Shown here in pieces: positions 47,906 through 58,833 of a DNA stretch of 64,000 bases (the stretch's first letter is position 1; every line of letters begins with the position of its first letter). This stretch comes from Pictodentalium vernedei (lineage: Eukaryota; Mollusca; Scaphopoda; Dentaliida; Dentaliidae). Location: NCBI GenBank assembly GCA_031216915.1, contig CM062294.1:386747217-386811216 (forward strand), written 5' to 3'. The notes under the pieces are model-generated. The model was not told the origin of the DNA and ran no database searches. It saw only the letters and a program-made list of their open reading frames with translations. A program made the position numbers and the translations under genes.

Positions 47906-48109
47906 AGAGAATGATAATTGGCGCCAATTTCGGGACGACTGCGTCACTGCGCATGCGCAGTAGAGGCGTAGTATGGAGGTCCTTTAGGACATGATTTCTT
48001 TTTGTTTTGGATGCAAATTTTGGGGATTGGGGGGCAAAATTTGTGTTTGGCCCTGGTTTTGTTGGAGTTAGCACCAGCTAAGTCTGGGTCATTGGTACAG
48101 TATAAAAAT
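47906..48109. repeat. DIRS copy 3 right inverted terminal repeat
   Basis: The upstream end of the element. It carries CTGCGCATGCGCAG at 47947-47960 and TTGGCGCCAA just outside it; both palindromes are shared with copy 2 in position. Confidence 0.92.
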
Positions 48110-48385
48110 ATTACACTCTCATTGGAATGAGCTTGATGACTCATTTCAATGAGGTGTCACATGATATGGTTTTGTTAAAATGTTTTGAAACATATGGAAC
48201 AAAAATAATTAAAATAACAAATTTTTATATCGTTTGCATTGGGTAAAGGATTCATGACATAAATTGCAAGTTCGCACCTTAGCTGCAATGGATGGTAATG
48301 AAAGCGTCAGTGACACTGTAGCTTAACTTGACTGTGTGTTGTGTTTGATGAAAAGGATAATGTTCAATGTTTATGAAAGGATTAT

Positions 48386-48619
48386 TTATTTATTTATTTA
48401 TTGTAATGTGTTTAAGGTCACATACTTTTGCACAATGGCTAATCATGACCACAACATGGAGATAAAGTCAAGGTCAGTCAATCGTTTATACCCCATGTTG
48501 CCTATTTTAGAGTACTCGCACCCCAAGCATTAGTGACTGGGTCCTATTTTACCAGTGAAAAAGAGCTTGTTTACCACAGTAAACAAGCACTGCTTCACTT
48601 CCCGGGGTTCCCACGGGGG
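48386..48619 (-). mobile_element. SINE-like insertion with 15-bp target duplication
   Basis: Flanked by TTATGAAAGGATTAT at 48371-48385 and 48620-48634. The minus-strand 3' end is an AATAAATA tail after TCATGATTAGCCATTGTGCA, the same 3' module as the tRNA SINE at 53467. The head instead contains a hairpin (CTTGTTTAC-TGTG-GTAAACAAG) and no box A/B pair. Confidence 0.8.
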
Positions 48620-48956
48620 TTATGAAAGGATTATGAAATACAACAAGAATAGTGATAATTGAGAATATGTTAAATTCTGTTCACTATATAAGAACTGAGG
48701 CTTGGGTTAATGTGGCCCTCACAGTTAATGTATGTCAACCAAAGTCACCAAGTTACAGTGAAATTATTCCAAAACGAGTCATCCTATCAAGTTATAATGA
48801 AATCCCTTCATAAATATAACTCATAGACTTTGCTAAAGGAATCTTGGTCACATGACGACTCGGCAGTCACAACTGACCGATCATGACCAAAATAGAACAG
48901 TCTCATCCAGATATCATACCAAGTTATCCTACCAAATTACAATTAAATCCCTTTAA

Positions 48957-49193
48957 CTGGTTGAGTGCTAGAAGCCACTATCAGGGCTTTCAAAAAATGA
49001 GGATACCAGAGCAAAAGCCAACACTTTCCTTGCTTAAATTTCAAATTCAGTCAAACACAAATAATATTTTGTTTATATAAACTTGTTTTATTACAAAATA
49101 TTGGAGAGTGCCTGTGGGCACTCTCCCATAATTTTTAATAAAAGTTTTGAATAACAAATTGAGACCACCCAAAAAAATATAGCCCTCAACCAG
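48957..49193. mobile_element. second TTAA-flanked short element family
   Basis: TTAA at 48953-48956 and 49194-49197 encloses 237 bp with inverted ends CTGGTTGAG/CTCAACCAG and an internal hairpin (GGAGAGTGCCTGTGGGCACT, 49104-49123). TTAA duplication suggests piggyBac-type mobilisation. A diverged relative is near 39209. Confidence 0.75.
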
Positions 49194-49779
49194 TTAAAGA
49201 AACTGTAGACAGTATTAAATGAATTCAGGTCATGTGATTAGGTGGCAATAACGGCTGACTGATCGTGACCAAAATAGGAAAGTCTCATCTAGACATCATA
49301 TCAAGTTATCCTTCCAAGTTACAATGAAATCACTTCATAAATATGAAGTGTAGATTGTGTGAAACAAATCTAGATCACAGGCCTGTGCTGCCATCACGAC
49401 TGACCAATCACAGCCAAAATACGATGTTCTCATCTAGACATTATACGGAGTCATCCTACCAAGTTACAATTAAATCCCTTCATAAATATGATATGACCTG
49501 TAGACTGTGCTAAAGGTTTACAGGTTTCGGGCTTGGGCAACCATCACAGTTGGCAGATTGCAACCAAAAGGGGAAGTTCTCATCTATACATTATATGGAG
49601 TCACCGTACCAAGTTTCAATGAAATCTCTTCATAAATACAACCTGCAAACTGTGCTAAAGGTTTTTGGGCTTTGGGCCCCCGTCGCTGTCACGGTCGACT
49701 GATCGTGACTAAAAGTGGACGTTCTCATTTAGACATTATAGCAAGTCATCGTACCAAGTTACAATGAAATCCCTTCATA

Positions 49780-50064
49780 GTTATTTATTTATTTATTGGT
49801 GTTTAAGGTCACATATTTCTGCACTATGGCTAATCATGACCACAAGTGTTACGGGTGGTGGAAGCTGGAGTACCTTGACAGAAACACTGAGCAACTGCGG
49901 GCAACTGTCGGCTCCCCAACATACTAACTCCACTCAAGCAGGGTTAGCATTGCTTGGTGGTTCTCTCCGGTTACTCCGGCTTCCTCCACCCGTAAAACTG
50001 TCATGGTCATGATTAGCCATTGTACAGGAATATGTGACCTTAAAAAAAACCACCAATAAATACA
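49780..50064. mobile_element. SINE-derived fold-back element
   Basis: The left arm (49781-49900: TTATTTATTTATTTATTGGT, TGGCTAATCATGACC, GGTGGAAGCTGGAGTAC) and the right arm (49965-50062) are inverted copies of the same SINE 3' half around a central AACTCCACTCAAGCAGGG stretch. A 24-bp direct repeat (AAGTTACAATGAAATCCCTT plus CATA) flanks the whole, at 49756-49779 and 50065-50088. It coincides with a motif of the host array, so its status as target duplication is likely but not certain. Confidence 0.7.
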
Positions 50065-50889
50065 AAGTTACAATGAAATCCCTTCATAAATACGGCCTGT
50101 AGTTTGTGCTAAAGGTTTTCGAGTTTTGGGCTCGGACAGCATTCACGGTTGAATGATCGCGACCAAAAGGGGACGTTCTCATCTAGACATTATCTGGTGT
50201 TATCCTACCTTGTTACAATAAAATCCCTTCATAAAAACAACCTGTGGACTGTGCTGAAGGTTTTCGGGCTTTGGGCCCCTGTAGATGACAGAGTTGACTG
50301 ATCGTGACCAAAAGGGGACATTCTCATCTAGACATTACATGGAGTCATCATACCATGTTACAATGAAATCCCTCCATAAGAATGACCTGTAGGCTGTGCT
50401 AAATGTTTCCGGGTTTGAGGCTCGTTCAGCCATCACGGTTGACAGATCGCGACCAAATGGGGAAGTTCTCATCTAGACATCATATGGAGGCATCCAGCCA
50501 AGTTACAATGAAATCCCTCGTCATTAAATGCGACCTGTAGACTTTGCTAAAAATGTTTGGATTTCGGGCTTGGGGGGACAATGTGGTTGACAGATCATGA
50601 CCAAAAAGGGACGTTCTCATCTAGACATTATACAGTCATCCTACCAAGTTACAATGAAATCCCTTCATAAACACGGCCTGTAGACTATGCTAAAGGGGAC
50701 ATTCTCATCTAGACATGACCTCCAACCTGCATATGAAATTTCGTGATTATCGAACAAGAACTACGGGGTGTAGCCTGTGCTAAAGGAAAATGTGAATAGA
50801 CTCACAGACTTCTGCATACGTGATGGCAATAACTTGACAAAAATACTCTGAATAACACTTGCATTGAACATGGGATTGTACATCAATAA

Positions 50890-51170
50890 GATACACTTGC
50901 ACAGCAAATATTGTCATTTAACCAAGTATTTTAAAAGTTACTAAGTTTCATGGTGAAAATTAAACAAATACCAAGTCCTTCAAAGGCAATAACTTTGTAA
51001 AAAAAATGTGCTGAATAACACCTGCATTGATCAGAGGGGTAGACACTGAAAAGATACATTTGTATACCAAACATGATGTCATTCCACCAGGTATTTTCAA
51101 AGTTACTGAGTTTAAAAACACAATGGTCACAGACTGACTGACTGACAGACCAACAGACTGATTGCCATTG
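50890..51170 (+). repeat. short tandem-core array with AGAC-type tail
   Basis: Two units of about 120 bp (TTTTAAAAGTTACTAAGTTT, GGCAATAACTTTGTAAAAAA, GATACATTTGTATACC) are followed by CTGACTGACTGACAGACC. The 143-codon reverse-strand frame covering it is a repeat artefact. Confidence 0.55.
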
Positions 51171-51359
51171 CCACAGATTTAACTGCTTGTCGCAACAAAA
51201 CATTTCACATCTTATGTGCAGGATTCCAGCACTTGAATGAGTAGTCAATACAGGGAGTTTCCAGGACCTCTCAGGCACATTTTTAACTAGAGGGAACTGT
51301 TTTAGTGAACTAAAACACGTCTCCCCTTCGATTAGTTCATGTTTCCAACTTACGACTAA

Positions 51360-52732
51360 CAAAGATCAAACTAAAGGTCAAATGTCAAGATAATGAAAGT
51401 TCAAGATAGAATGTGACACATCAGCCTGGCTGTTGCATTCATATGCCAAATATAAACCAAGCTGAACAAATCAATAATTTGACCTTGATGTCAAAGGTCA
51501 AGGTCATATGTAGGTCATGATGGTATGTGACACGTCTTTTGGTGATACACTCACATGCCAAAAATCACATGCCTACGTCAAAAGATTAAAAAAAAAGTCA
51601 ATAATTGACCTTGATGTCAAAGGTCAAGGTCATATGTGGATCATGAAGGTACGTGACACATCATCTCATGGTGATACACCCACATGACTAATATAAACCA
51701 AGGTGAAAAGATAAAACGGTTCTGGCCTGGACAAGCTTACTTGCCAAAAAATTAGTAATTTGACCTTGAGGTCAAAGGTCAATGTCATATATGGTTATGA
51801 AGGTACGCGACACATCATCTTATGGTGATACACTCGCATGTCAAATATCATAAGCCAAGGTGAAAAGGTAAATACGTTCTTGCCCGGGAAAGCTTACTGC
51901 TAAAAAAATCAGTAATTTGACCTTGAGGTCAAAGGTCAATGTCATATGTGGGTCATGATGGTACATCGTCTCATAGTGATACACCCACATGCCAAATATC
52001 ATAAGCCTAGGTCAAAAGTTAAAAAATCAATAATTTGACCTTGAGGTCAAAGGTCAAGGTCATATGTGGGTTATGATAGTACGTGACACATCATCTCATG
52101 GTGATACACCCACATGCCTAATATCATAAGCCAAGGTAAATATGTTCATGCCCGGACAAGCTCACTTGCCAAAAAATCAGTAATTTGACTTTGAGGTCAA
52201 AGGTCAATGTCACATGTGGGTCATATGGTACGCGACACATCGTCTCATGGTGATACACCCAAGTGGCAAATATCATAAGCCGAGGTGAAAAGGTAAATAA
52301 GTTCTGGCCCAGACAAGCTTACGTGCAAAAAAATCAGTAATTTGACCTGGAGGTCAAAGGTCAAGGTCATATGTGGGTCATGATGATTCGCAACACATTG
52401 TCTCATGGTGATACACCCATAAGCCAAACATCATAAGCCTAGATCAAAAGATAAAAAAAAATCAATAATTTGACCTTGAGGTCAAGGTCAAATATCATGG
52501 GTCATGATAGTATGCGGCACATCGTCTCATGGTGATACACCCACATGCCAAATATCAAAAGCCGAGGTGAAAAGGTAAACAAGTTCTGGCCCGAACAAGC
52601 TTACTTGCCAAAAAGTCAGTAATTTGACCTGGAAGTCCAAGGTCATAAGTGGGTCATGATGGTATGTGACACATCGTTTCATGGTGATATACCCACATGC
52701 TAAATATCATAAGCCTAGGTCAAAAGATAAAC
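51360..52732 (+). mobile_element. tandem-core array with DR1 and ERRE-like motifs
   Basis: About nine units of 115-155 bp carry TTTGACCTTGAGGTCAAAGG, TCAAGGTCATATGTGGGTCA, a GACACATC(A/G)TCTCATGGTG block and ACACCCACATGCCAAATATC. It is presumably the core of another pearl-like element, though the ends are not clear. Each unit places several AGGTCA half-sites side by side; perfect AGGTCAAAGGTCA lies at 51769, 51926, 52044, 52194 and 52351. Confidence 0.75.
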
Positions 52733-54436
52733 AAGAGGCCCCAAGGGGCCTCAGGGCGCTCACCTGACATGGGAGTCTAAATATCAAACCAGGGACTTGA
52801 CTTGAATAAGCTGCATATGCCCCTCCTAAGAAAAGCATATAACAACTAGATGAAGCAGTTGTGCCCACACAATGCACAGGATTTTCCTTCTATTTTCAGT
52901 TCCTGCACTTTTACGTCCCAAAATTGAGATAAACGCATAAAAAACAGATTTCTTTTTATTTTTGTTTGTTTTCCCACCCGGCCCCTAAATTTTCAGTGTA
53001 AAAAAAAAAAAAATTTTGTCTTAAAATTGACCGAAATGCATAAAAAAAAAACAAACAAAAAAAATTTCCTGATTTTGGTCCAAAATTTCTAAGTCTGGAA
53101 CAGGACCCCAAATTTTCAGCCTAAATATGAACCCAGGGACTTGGCTTGAACAAACTTGAATCTCACCCCCCTAAGGATGCTGCATACCAAATATTAAAAG
53201 ATTCTTATTGGAAGATCTGAAGAAGAAGATTTTTAAAGAATATTCCTCATACTGCACTAATTTAAACATTTGGGCTCCCATAGAGAGCCCAAACATGGAC
53301 CCAGGGAATTGATTTCAATAAACATGTGAAACAATCTTCCAAAGATGTTATATGTGTAATTTGAAAGCTTTTGGAGCAGTGGCTTGGGAGAAAAGTAGTC
53401 TTAAATGTTTTTCCCATTACCCACAGTGTTAAAAAATGCTGACTCAGCACTTTTTCAAAGTCCCAGTTATTTATTTATTTATTTATTTATTTATTGATGT
53501 TTTAAGGTCACATATTTATGCACAATGGCTAATCATGACCGTGACAGTTTGACGGGTGGAGGAAGCCGGAGTACCCGGAGAGAACCACCGAGCAACGACG
53601 AGCAGCTGCCAGTTCCCCAACATCGTAACTCCGCACTGCGGAACAGGCAGGGTTAGATTGGTTGAAGACATGCGTACCATCGACGTGCAGTACGCCTTAG
53701 TACACGGCGTCATCGTGCCCCCACACGGGCAATGGGGATGAAGTGTCTTGCCCAAGGACACAACGCGGTTGCCGCAGGTGGGATTCGAACCGAGGACCTC
53801 TCGGCTTGCAGCCTGCATCTCTACCTACTGAGCCACCGCGCTCCCTTCAAAGTCCCAGAAAAGTACACCATGATAAAACCAATAGCAATTTTTTTTGACC
53901 ATTCCATTCTGTTGGTCCTAAGGAAGCTTCACACCAAATAAGAATTCTCAGTGCCGTGTAGTTTTGGAGATATGGGCATTTTGATTTTTTCTATTTTTAG
54001 CCCATGCGGTTCCCATGGGGCAACAGGAAAAAAAATTTGGGCATAAATTAAGTACTTATGACCCAATAAGCCCTCATATCAAATTTGGTCCAAATCTGTC
54101 TCTCGGTTTGGAAAATAGAAATTTTGGGAGCGGCAAAAATTCTTTCCCCTCCCATAATGATGGCAAATATAGCCCCACAAACTTCTCTTGAACAAATCTG
54201 AGTCTACATCTCAAAAGGAAGCTGCACACCAAATATCAAGTCTCTGCTACTGCTGGTTCATGAGAAGAAGATTTTTAAGATTTAAGCACACTTTTTGGGC
54301 ATGGCCCTACCAAGGGGCGAGACAACTTGATTTGAACAAAATCAAATTGCAATGTCATAACAAACTATTATCTCAAATATCAATTAAATTGGTGATCACT
54401 ATAGCTCTCCTGACTGAAAGTCAGGTGAGCTAAAAA
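52733..54436 (+). mobile_element. pearl/Helentron-like element D (CAAGAGGCCCC family)
   Basis: Starts AACAAGAGGCCCCAAGGGGC and GGCGCTCACCTGACATG, and ends GAAAGTCAGGTGAGCTAAAAA (written in parts: CTGACTGAAAGTCAGGTGAG then CTAAAAA). It shares left, core and right parts with element A at 24096, including ATTCTCAGTGCCGTGTAGTT in the right part. It is interrupted by a SINE at 53467-53845. Confidence 0.8.
53467..53845 (-). mobile_element. full-length tRNA-derived SINE with 13-bp target duplication
   Basis: Flanked by TTCAAAGTCCCAG at 53454-53466 and 53846-53858. On the minus strand it begins GGGAGCGCGG, then box A TGGCTCAGTAGG (complement 53824-53835) and box B GGTTCGAATCC (complement 53781-53791) at tRNA-like spacing. 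A unique body follows, with GGTTGAAGACATGCGTACC-type sequence, and a 3' module GCCATTGTGCATAAATATGT ending in (AATA)n. It should be transcribed by RNA polymerase III and moved by a LINE. Confidence 0.92.
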
Positions 54437-55603
54437 GTGATGTCCCAGACACAGTTGTATTAGAACAACAACAACATCAACAACAAGAACAAGAGGGAGA
54501 ATTCGGGGTAAAACAATATGTCTCCCTTCAGTGAAGGGGAGACACTATTAAAGGTTTTTCCAAGGACACAGTGGGAGCAAAAACAAGGGACTTGCCATCA
54601 AGAGCTACACAAAGTTACAAGAACATACAAGCTGGAGGAATTTATATTTCCTATTTTAATATCATATAACAATCATATCTACAATCTTATGCATGATTCT
54701 CATGATCTTTTCCAGTCACACTCGACTCATTGAGAAGCAAGTTGAATATTGTGGGTATGAATCTCCTCTGGTCACATATATCGTTTTTCAAGGAAGTTTC
54801 CTATATTCAAAGACTTTCAAGTTCTTTAGTAAGTGTTTTCTAAATTCCATGACTTTCAAGGGATTCAAGGAGCTGTGGGATCTTTGCCAAAATATATGTG
54901 GTGCTTGACAAATAGTTTACTCAGACTTGAGGTTTTCAGCTCCTGGAATTGGAGAGCAAGCAAAACATTTGTAATCTGCCATCTGGTGAGTAGTGTCTGA
55001 ATATTCTCATTCACTTTTAAACAAACAATGCTTAACCAAACATACCAAGGCCTGTTTAATTCTCATGATGGCTACTTCTTTCATCCTTTCTTGGTTCTAT
55101 GGTACACACAAAATTTGAAAAAGATATGTTCTCGCTGATTTCCATGAGGTGCAGTATGTAGAATTAAGTGATGCAATTAAATGATAAAAAATAACTGAGT
55201 AATATTTATTACTTTTTTTATTACTTATTCATTACAATTGGGATTATACTAGAAATGTTTAATATGTGTTTTGAGCAAATCATTAAATAAAATTATAATA
55301 TGTTAAAACATGATATTAAAACATGATATAAACACAGCTAATTTGTGTTTTCACAGATACACTGTTGTATATATACAGTATTATGTAAGTGGTTTAATCC
55401 AAGCTTAGAAACAGGTACTTTGAATTTATAGACACTTGTCTTTATATTTATTCCTATTGTTCTCTCCAAAAAACTGCCCCAATCAACTGCTTTAATAGGC
55501 ATGACATGCCTACTGACCTCTTAAACAATGGACAAAGGTTGCATGAGGAGATTAACAACACTGTAACACAAAATACCAATGTGATTAGGACAGTGTCAAC
55601 TAA
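54437..55603. other. stretch without recognised gene
   Basis: Unique-looking DNA with a palindromic TCTCCCTTCAGTGAAGGGGAGA at 54521-54542 (arms of eight or nine bases). Short open frames (54518-54908, 55454-55700) show no domain. AT-rich toward 55200-55440. Confidence 0.35.
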
Positions 55604-55750
55604 AACAAGAGGCCTTAATCGCTCACCTGATAAAGTGATGCAAAGATGTATTTTTGGTCCCATTCAGTTTGTCATGTTCATCAACACTGCAGAGGAATGA
55701 AGTCATGAAATTATTCATAACTTTAGTGTCCATGTCAGTTGATTATCATA

Positions 55751-55827
55751 GGTCTTCCTGACAGCTTTCAATTCTATCAGCTGTAGACAAACACTGCCAA
55801 ACTTCCAAGGGTCGTTATGTCACTGCA
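55751..55827 (+). repeat. 77-bp exact duplicate (first copy)
   Basis: GGTCTTCCTGACAGCTTTCA through GGGTCGTTATGTCACTGCA is repeated without a difference at 57355-57431. Both copies are followed by a poly-C run. Confidence 0.9.
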
Positions 55828-57354
55828 CCCCCCCCCCCCCACCCACCCCCCTCAATGGAGAGCCCAAATATTAACCCTGGGACCAGATTTGAACAAACTT
55901 GAATCTGACCCCAAACATCAGAAGATTCTAATAAGTGATTCTGGAGAAGAAGATTTTTAAAGAAATTCCCTCATATTGCACGAAGTTGAAATTTGGGCTC
56001 CCATAGGGAGCCCAAATATTAACCCAGGGACAAAATTTGATCTGACCCCCATAGAGATGTTGTATACCAAATATGAAAGGATTCTGACTGGTGAATCTGA
56101 ATCCTACAGGAAGCCCAAATACTAACCCAGGTACTCAATTTGAACAAATTTGCCCCCCCCCCCCCCTCCATAGAGATGTTGTATACCAAATATGAAAGCA
56201 TTCTAACAGGTGGATCTGAAGAAGAAGATTTTTAAAGAAATTTGCTCATATTGCACTAAGTTTAAATTTGGGATCCTATAGGAAGCCCAAATATTAACGC
56301 AGGTATATTAACTTGATATGAACACATTTGAATCTGATCCCCCTAGAGATGTTGTATACCAAATATGAAAGCATTCTAACCGGTGGATCTGAAGAAGAAG
56401 ATTTTTAAAGAAATTTCCTCATATTGCACCAACTTAAAATTCAAGTTACCATAGGGAGCCCAAACATTTACCCAGGGACCCGATTTGAACAAACTTGAAT
56501 CTGCCCCACCTAGAGATGATGTATACCAAATATGAAAGGATTCTAACTGGTGAATCTAAAGAAGATTTTTAAAGAAATTTCCTCATATTGCACAAAGTTA
56601 AAATTCGGCTCCTATAGGAAGCCTAAATATTAACCCAGGGACTCGATTTGAACAAATTTGAATCTGCCCCCTCCCCCCAGAGATGTTTTTTTTTCTAATA
56701 TGAAAGCATTTTAACAGGTGGATCTGAAGAAGATTTTCAAATAAATTTCCTCATATTGCACCAAGTTAAACTTTGGTCTCCAACAGAGAGCTAAAGTATT
56801 AACCCAGGGACCCGATTTGAACACAATTGCATCTGACCCACCTAGAGATGTTGTATACCAAATATGAATATATTCTGACCAGTTGATCTCAAGAAGAAGA
56901 TTTTTAAAGATCATTCTCCATATTGCACTAAGTTAAGTTTGGGCCCCCATAGGCAGCCCAAATATTAACCGAGGGACTTGATTTTGAACAATCTTGATTT
57001 AACTGAGGGACTTGATTTGAACAATCTTGAATTTGACCCTCAATGAGGTACAATGAGGTACAATGAGGTACACCAAACATTAAAAGATTCAGACTGGTGG
57101 TTCTGAAGAAGAAGATTTTTAAAGATTATTCCCCATATTACTCTAAGTTGAAAATTTGGGCACCTGTATTGAGCTCAGATATGAACCAAAGGCTTCATTC
57201 TGACAAACTTGTATCTGACCTCCCTATGGATGCTGTATACCAAAAATCAAAAGATTCTGATCAGTGATTCTTGAGAAATAATTTTTTTAAATTTTTTGCA
57301 AACATGCTGACTCAGCATTTTTTCAATGCCCCCTCCCCCTACAGAACACCCAGG

Positions 57355-57430
57355 GGTCTTCCTGACAGCTTTCAATTCTATCAGCTGTAGACAAACACTG
57401 CCAAACTTCCAAGGGTCGTTATGTCACTGC

Positions 57431-57472
<42 letters not shown>
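57355..57472 (+). repeat. 77-bp exact duplicate (second copy) plus 40-base poly-C
   Basis: Bases 57355-57431 equal 55751-55827. They are followed by forty consecutive C at 57433-57472, the longest homopolymer in the window. The true length is probably uncertain. Confidence 0.9.
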
Positions 57473-57474
<2 letters not shown>

Positions 57475-57550
57475 ATACGATGGCAATTTTTTTACCATTC
57501 AATCCTACTGGTCATAAGGATGCTTCATATCAAATAACAGTTCTCTGATT

Positions 57551-57945
57551 GCGTCTACTGTTGCGGAATTACTCGACCCTGTTATCCATCAGCCTGCATT
57601 GTTCTGCAGGGTTTCCAAGCTCTTTAAAGCCATTTGGTTCCAAGGTATCACTTCGGTACCATGAAATTTTTCCATGGTTTCGGTTTCTACTCATTTTTTT
57701 TAAAAAAGTGTTCACTCCGGTTTGTGATTTTTTTTTGGAGAAAAATATTCAAGTATTAAACACTATATAAACAGTTGGGTTTTTCCCAAATATTAGTTTT
57801 AATAAAAGTTCAAACTGAAAGTGCAAGTACCATCCCTCTCTCTAAAATTATGAGATTATACAGTGAACCATTAATCCAGAAGACAATAAAGATTGTTCTC
57901 AGAGCCCTGGATATACAGGTGAATAGCATTTGTAGCCCCCCCTCC

Positions 57946-57976
<31 letters not shown>

Positions 57977-58833
57977 ACACACAACCCACATCAAGATACG
58001 AGAGGAAAATGCTGTGGTAGCAATGCACACCTTGGTTAAAAAGGTGTAATGTTGTGAAATGTCAGGCTAAAGAAATAAAATCTCTTTGTTTGGGGTAAGC
58101 CAAACTCAAATAATTATTCCGACCCTAAAAATTTTAGGTCATTGTAACCCTAATTTTTATCAGACTTCAACTGTGAATTTGAAACCTATTTTGAGGTTCA
58201 AGCTTTCAAAAATACATGTAGAAATAAATATATCGAACAGTATAAATGCAGAGCAAGTGGTAAGTTCCAGTTCAGCAAAGGAAACCGCATTTTATAAACT
58301 GATCATTTTCAAGATACAGTGTTTTACCATTGGTGTTGAACTTGAAGGTCATAAAACCTATCGTGTTTGTGTATTGAAACTGAAAGACCAAATCTTAGAC
58401 TGCAGTCTCAAAAATGTTATTGGTGCAAGTATAGGGTATAACTGTTTTTTTATTTCCATTCAAACATATACATAGAAATTAATGACAGTGGCCAGCAGAT
58501 GCAAGGATATTGCATTCAAGTGAAGTTTGTGGTCATTTTGGTAATTCGATGTTTGTTTTATTCTTGTCCAAAACCAGGTGACGCTTTCAATCTCACCCTG
58601 ATTTTTATCATTTCATTATTTGTCATTTGAATAAAAGTTTATTTAATATGTAAATACAATTATATTATGGGATCAAAAAGTTATTAATTACCAGACTCTG
58701 ATTTTTTTCTGTGATCTCCGCCCTTTTTATTTAACACATTACTCGAAGTGACAGCAGTTATCTCACGTTGAGGTCAGCCGGTGTTTTTAAATAACCGACA
58801 CAGAGTTGTATTTTCGGTTAACCTCCCAACACT
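57551..58833. other. stretch without recognised gene; C and CA runs
   Basis: Contains poly-C then CA repeats at 57936-57982 and otherwise AT-rich DNA. A plus-strand open frame of about 129 codons (58086-58475) lacks domains, splice signals or context; no function is assigned. Confidence 0.35.

Larger units (their letters stand above)
40986..48109 (-). mobile_element. DIRS-type retrotransposon, copy 3 (most complete)
   Basis: A 7.1-kb element reading right to left: right terminal repeat (47906-48109), leader, gag-like section (44955-47073), reverse transcriptase, RNase H, tyrosine recombinase (41978-44986), G-tract on the sense strand, internal complementary region (41289-41376), left terminal repeat (41015-41214). 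No integrase or protease is seen. The left and right repeats look identical by eye, so the insertion is young. Coding content lies in overlapping frames, as is usual for DIRS. It looks nearly whole with few, if any, breaks, which I did not resolve. No direct repeat flanks it, as expected for recombinase-mediated integration. Confidence 0.92.
48296..50880 (+). mobile_element. Helentron-like element, long copy (about twelve 170-bp units)
   Basis: The 5' module AATGAAAGCGTCAGTGACAC and TGTAGCTTAACTTGACTG is followed by many units with ACCAAGTTACAATGAAATCC, CTTCATAAATACGACCTGTA, AAAGGTTTTCGGGCTT and TCTCATCTAGACATTATA. The same 5' module is found at 10729 and 15736. Three later insertions interrupt it: a SINE (48386-48619), a TTAA element (48957-49193) and a SINE fold-back (49780-50064). 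The right boundary is unclear. Confidence 0.75.
55604..57550 (+). mobile_element. pearl/Helentron-like element E, left part
   Basis: Starts AAACAAGAGGCCTTAATCGC and TCACCTGATAAAG. About nine core units (AGCCCAAATATTAACCCAGG, GAACAAATTTGAATCTGACC, GATGTTGTATACCAAATATG, GAAGAAGATTTTTAAAGAAA) run to about 57290. The right-part motif (GCTGACTCAGCA, then GGCAATTTTTTTACCATTC) follows to about 57550, where recognisable element sequence stops. Confidence 0.7.

Noticed and set aside
40986-48109. Gypsy-type LTR element
   Set aside because: Terminal repeats are inverted rather than direct, no integrase or protease is seen, and a tyrosine recombinase and an internal complementary region are present, so DIRS type.
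50931-51362. 143-codon minus-strand frame as a gene
   Set aside because: It covers a tandem-core array with AGAC tail and has no domain.
53781-53835. Genuine tRNA gene on the minus strand
   Set aside because: Box A and box B are present, but the region is the head of a SINE with a target duplication and an AATA tail, and no full cloverleaf is evident.
58086-58475. 129-codon plus-strand frame
   Set aside because: No recognisable domain, no convincing start or splice context, and it lies in a repeat-rich gap next to a truncated LINE.
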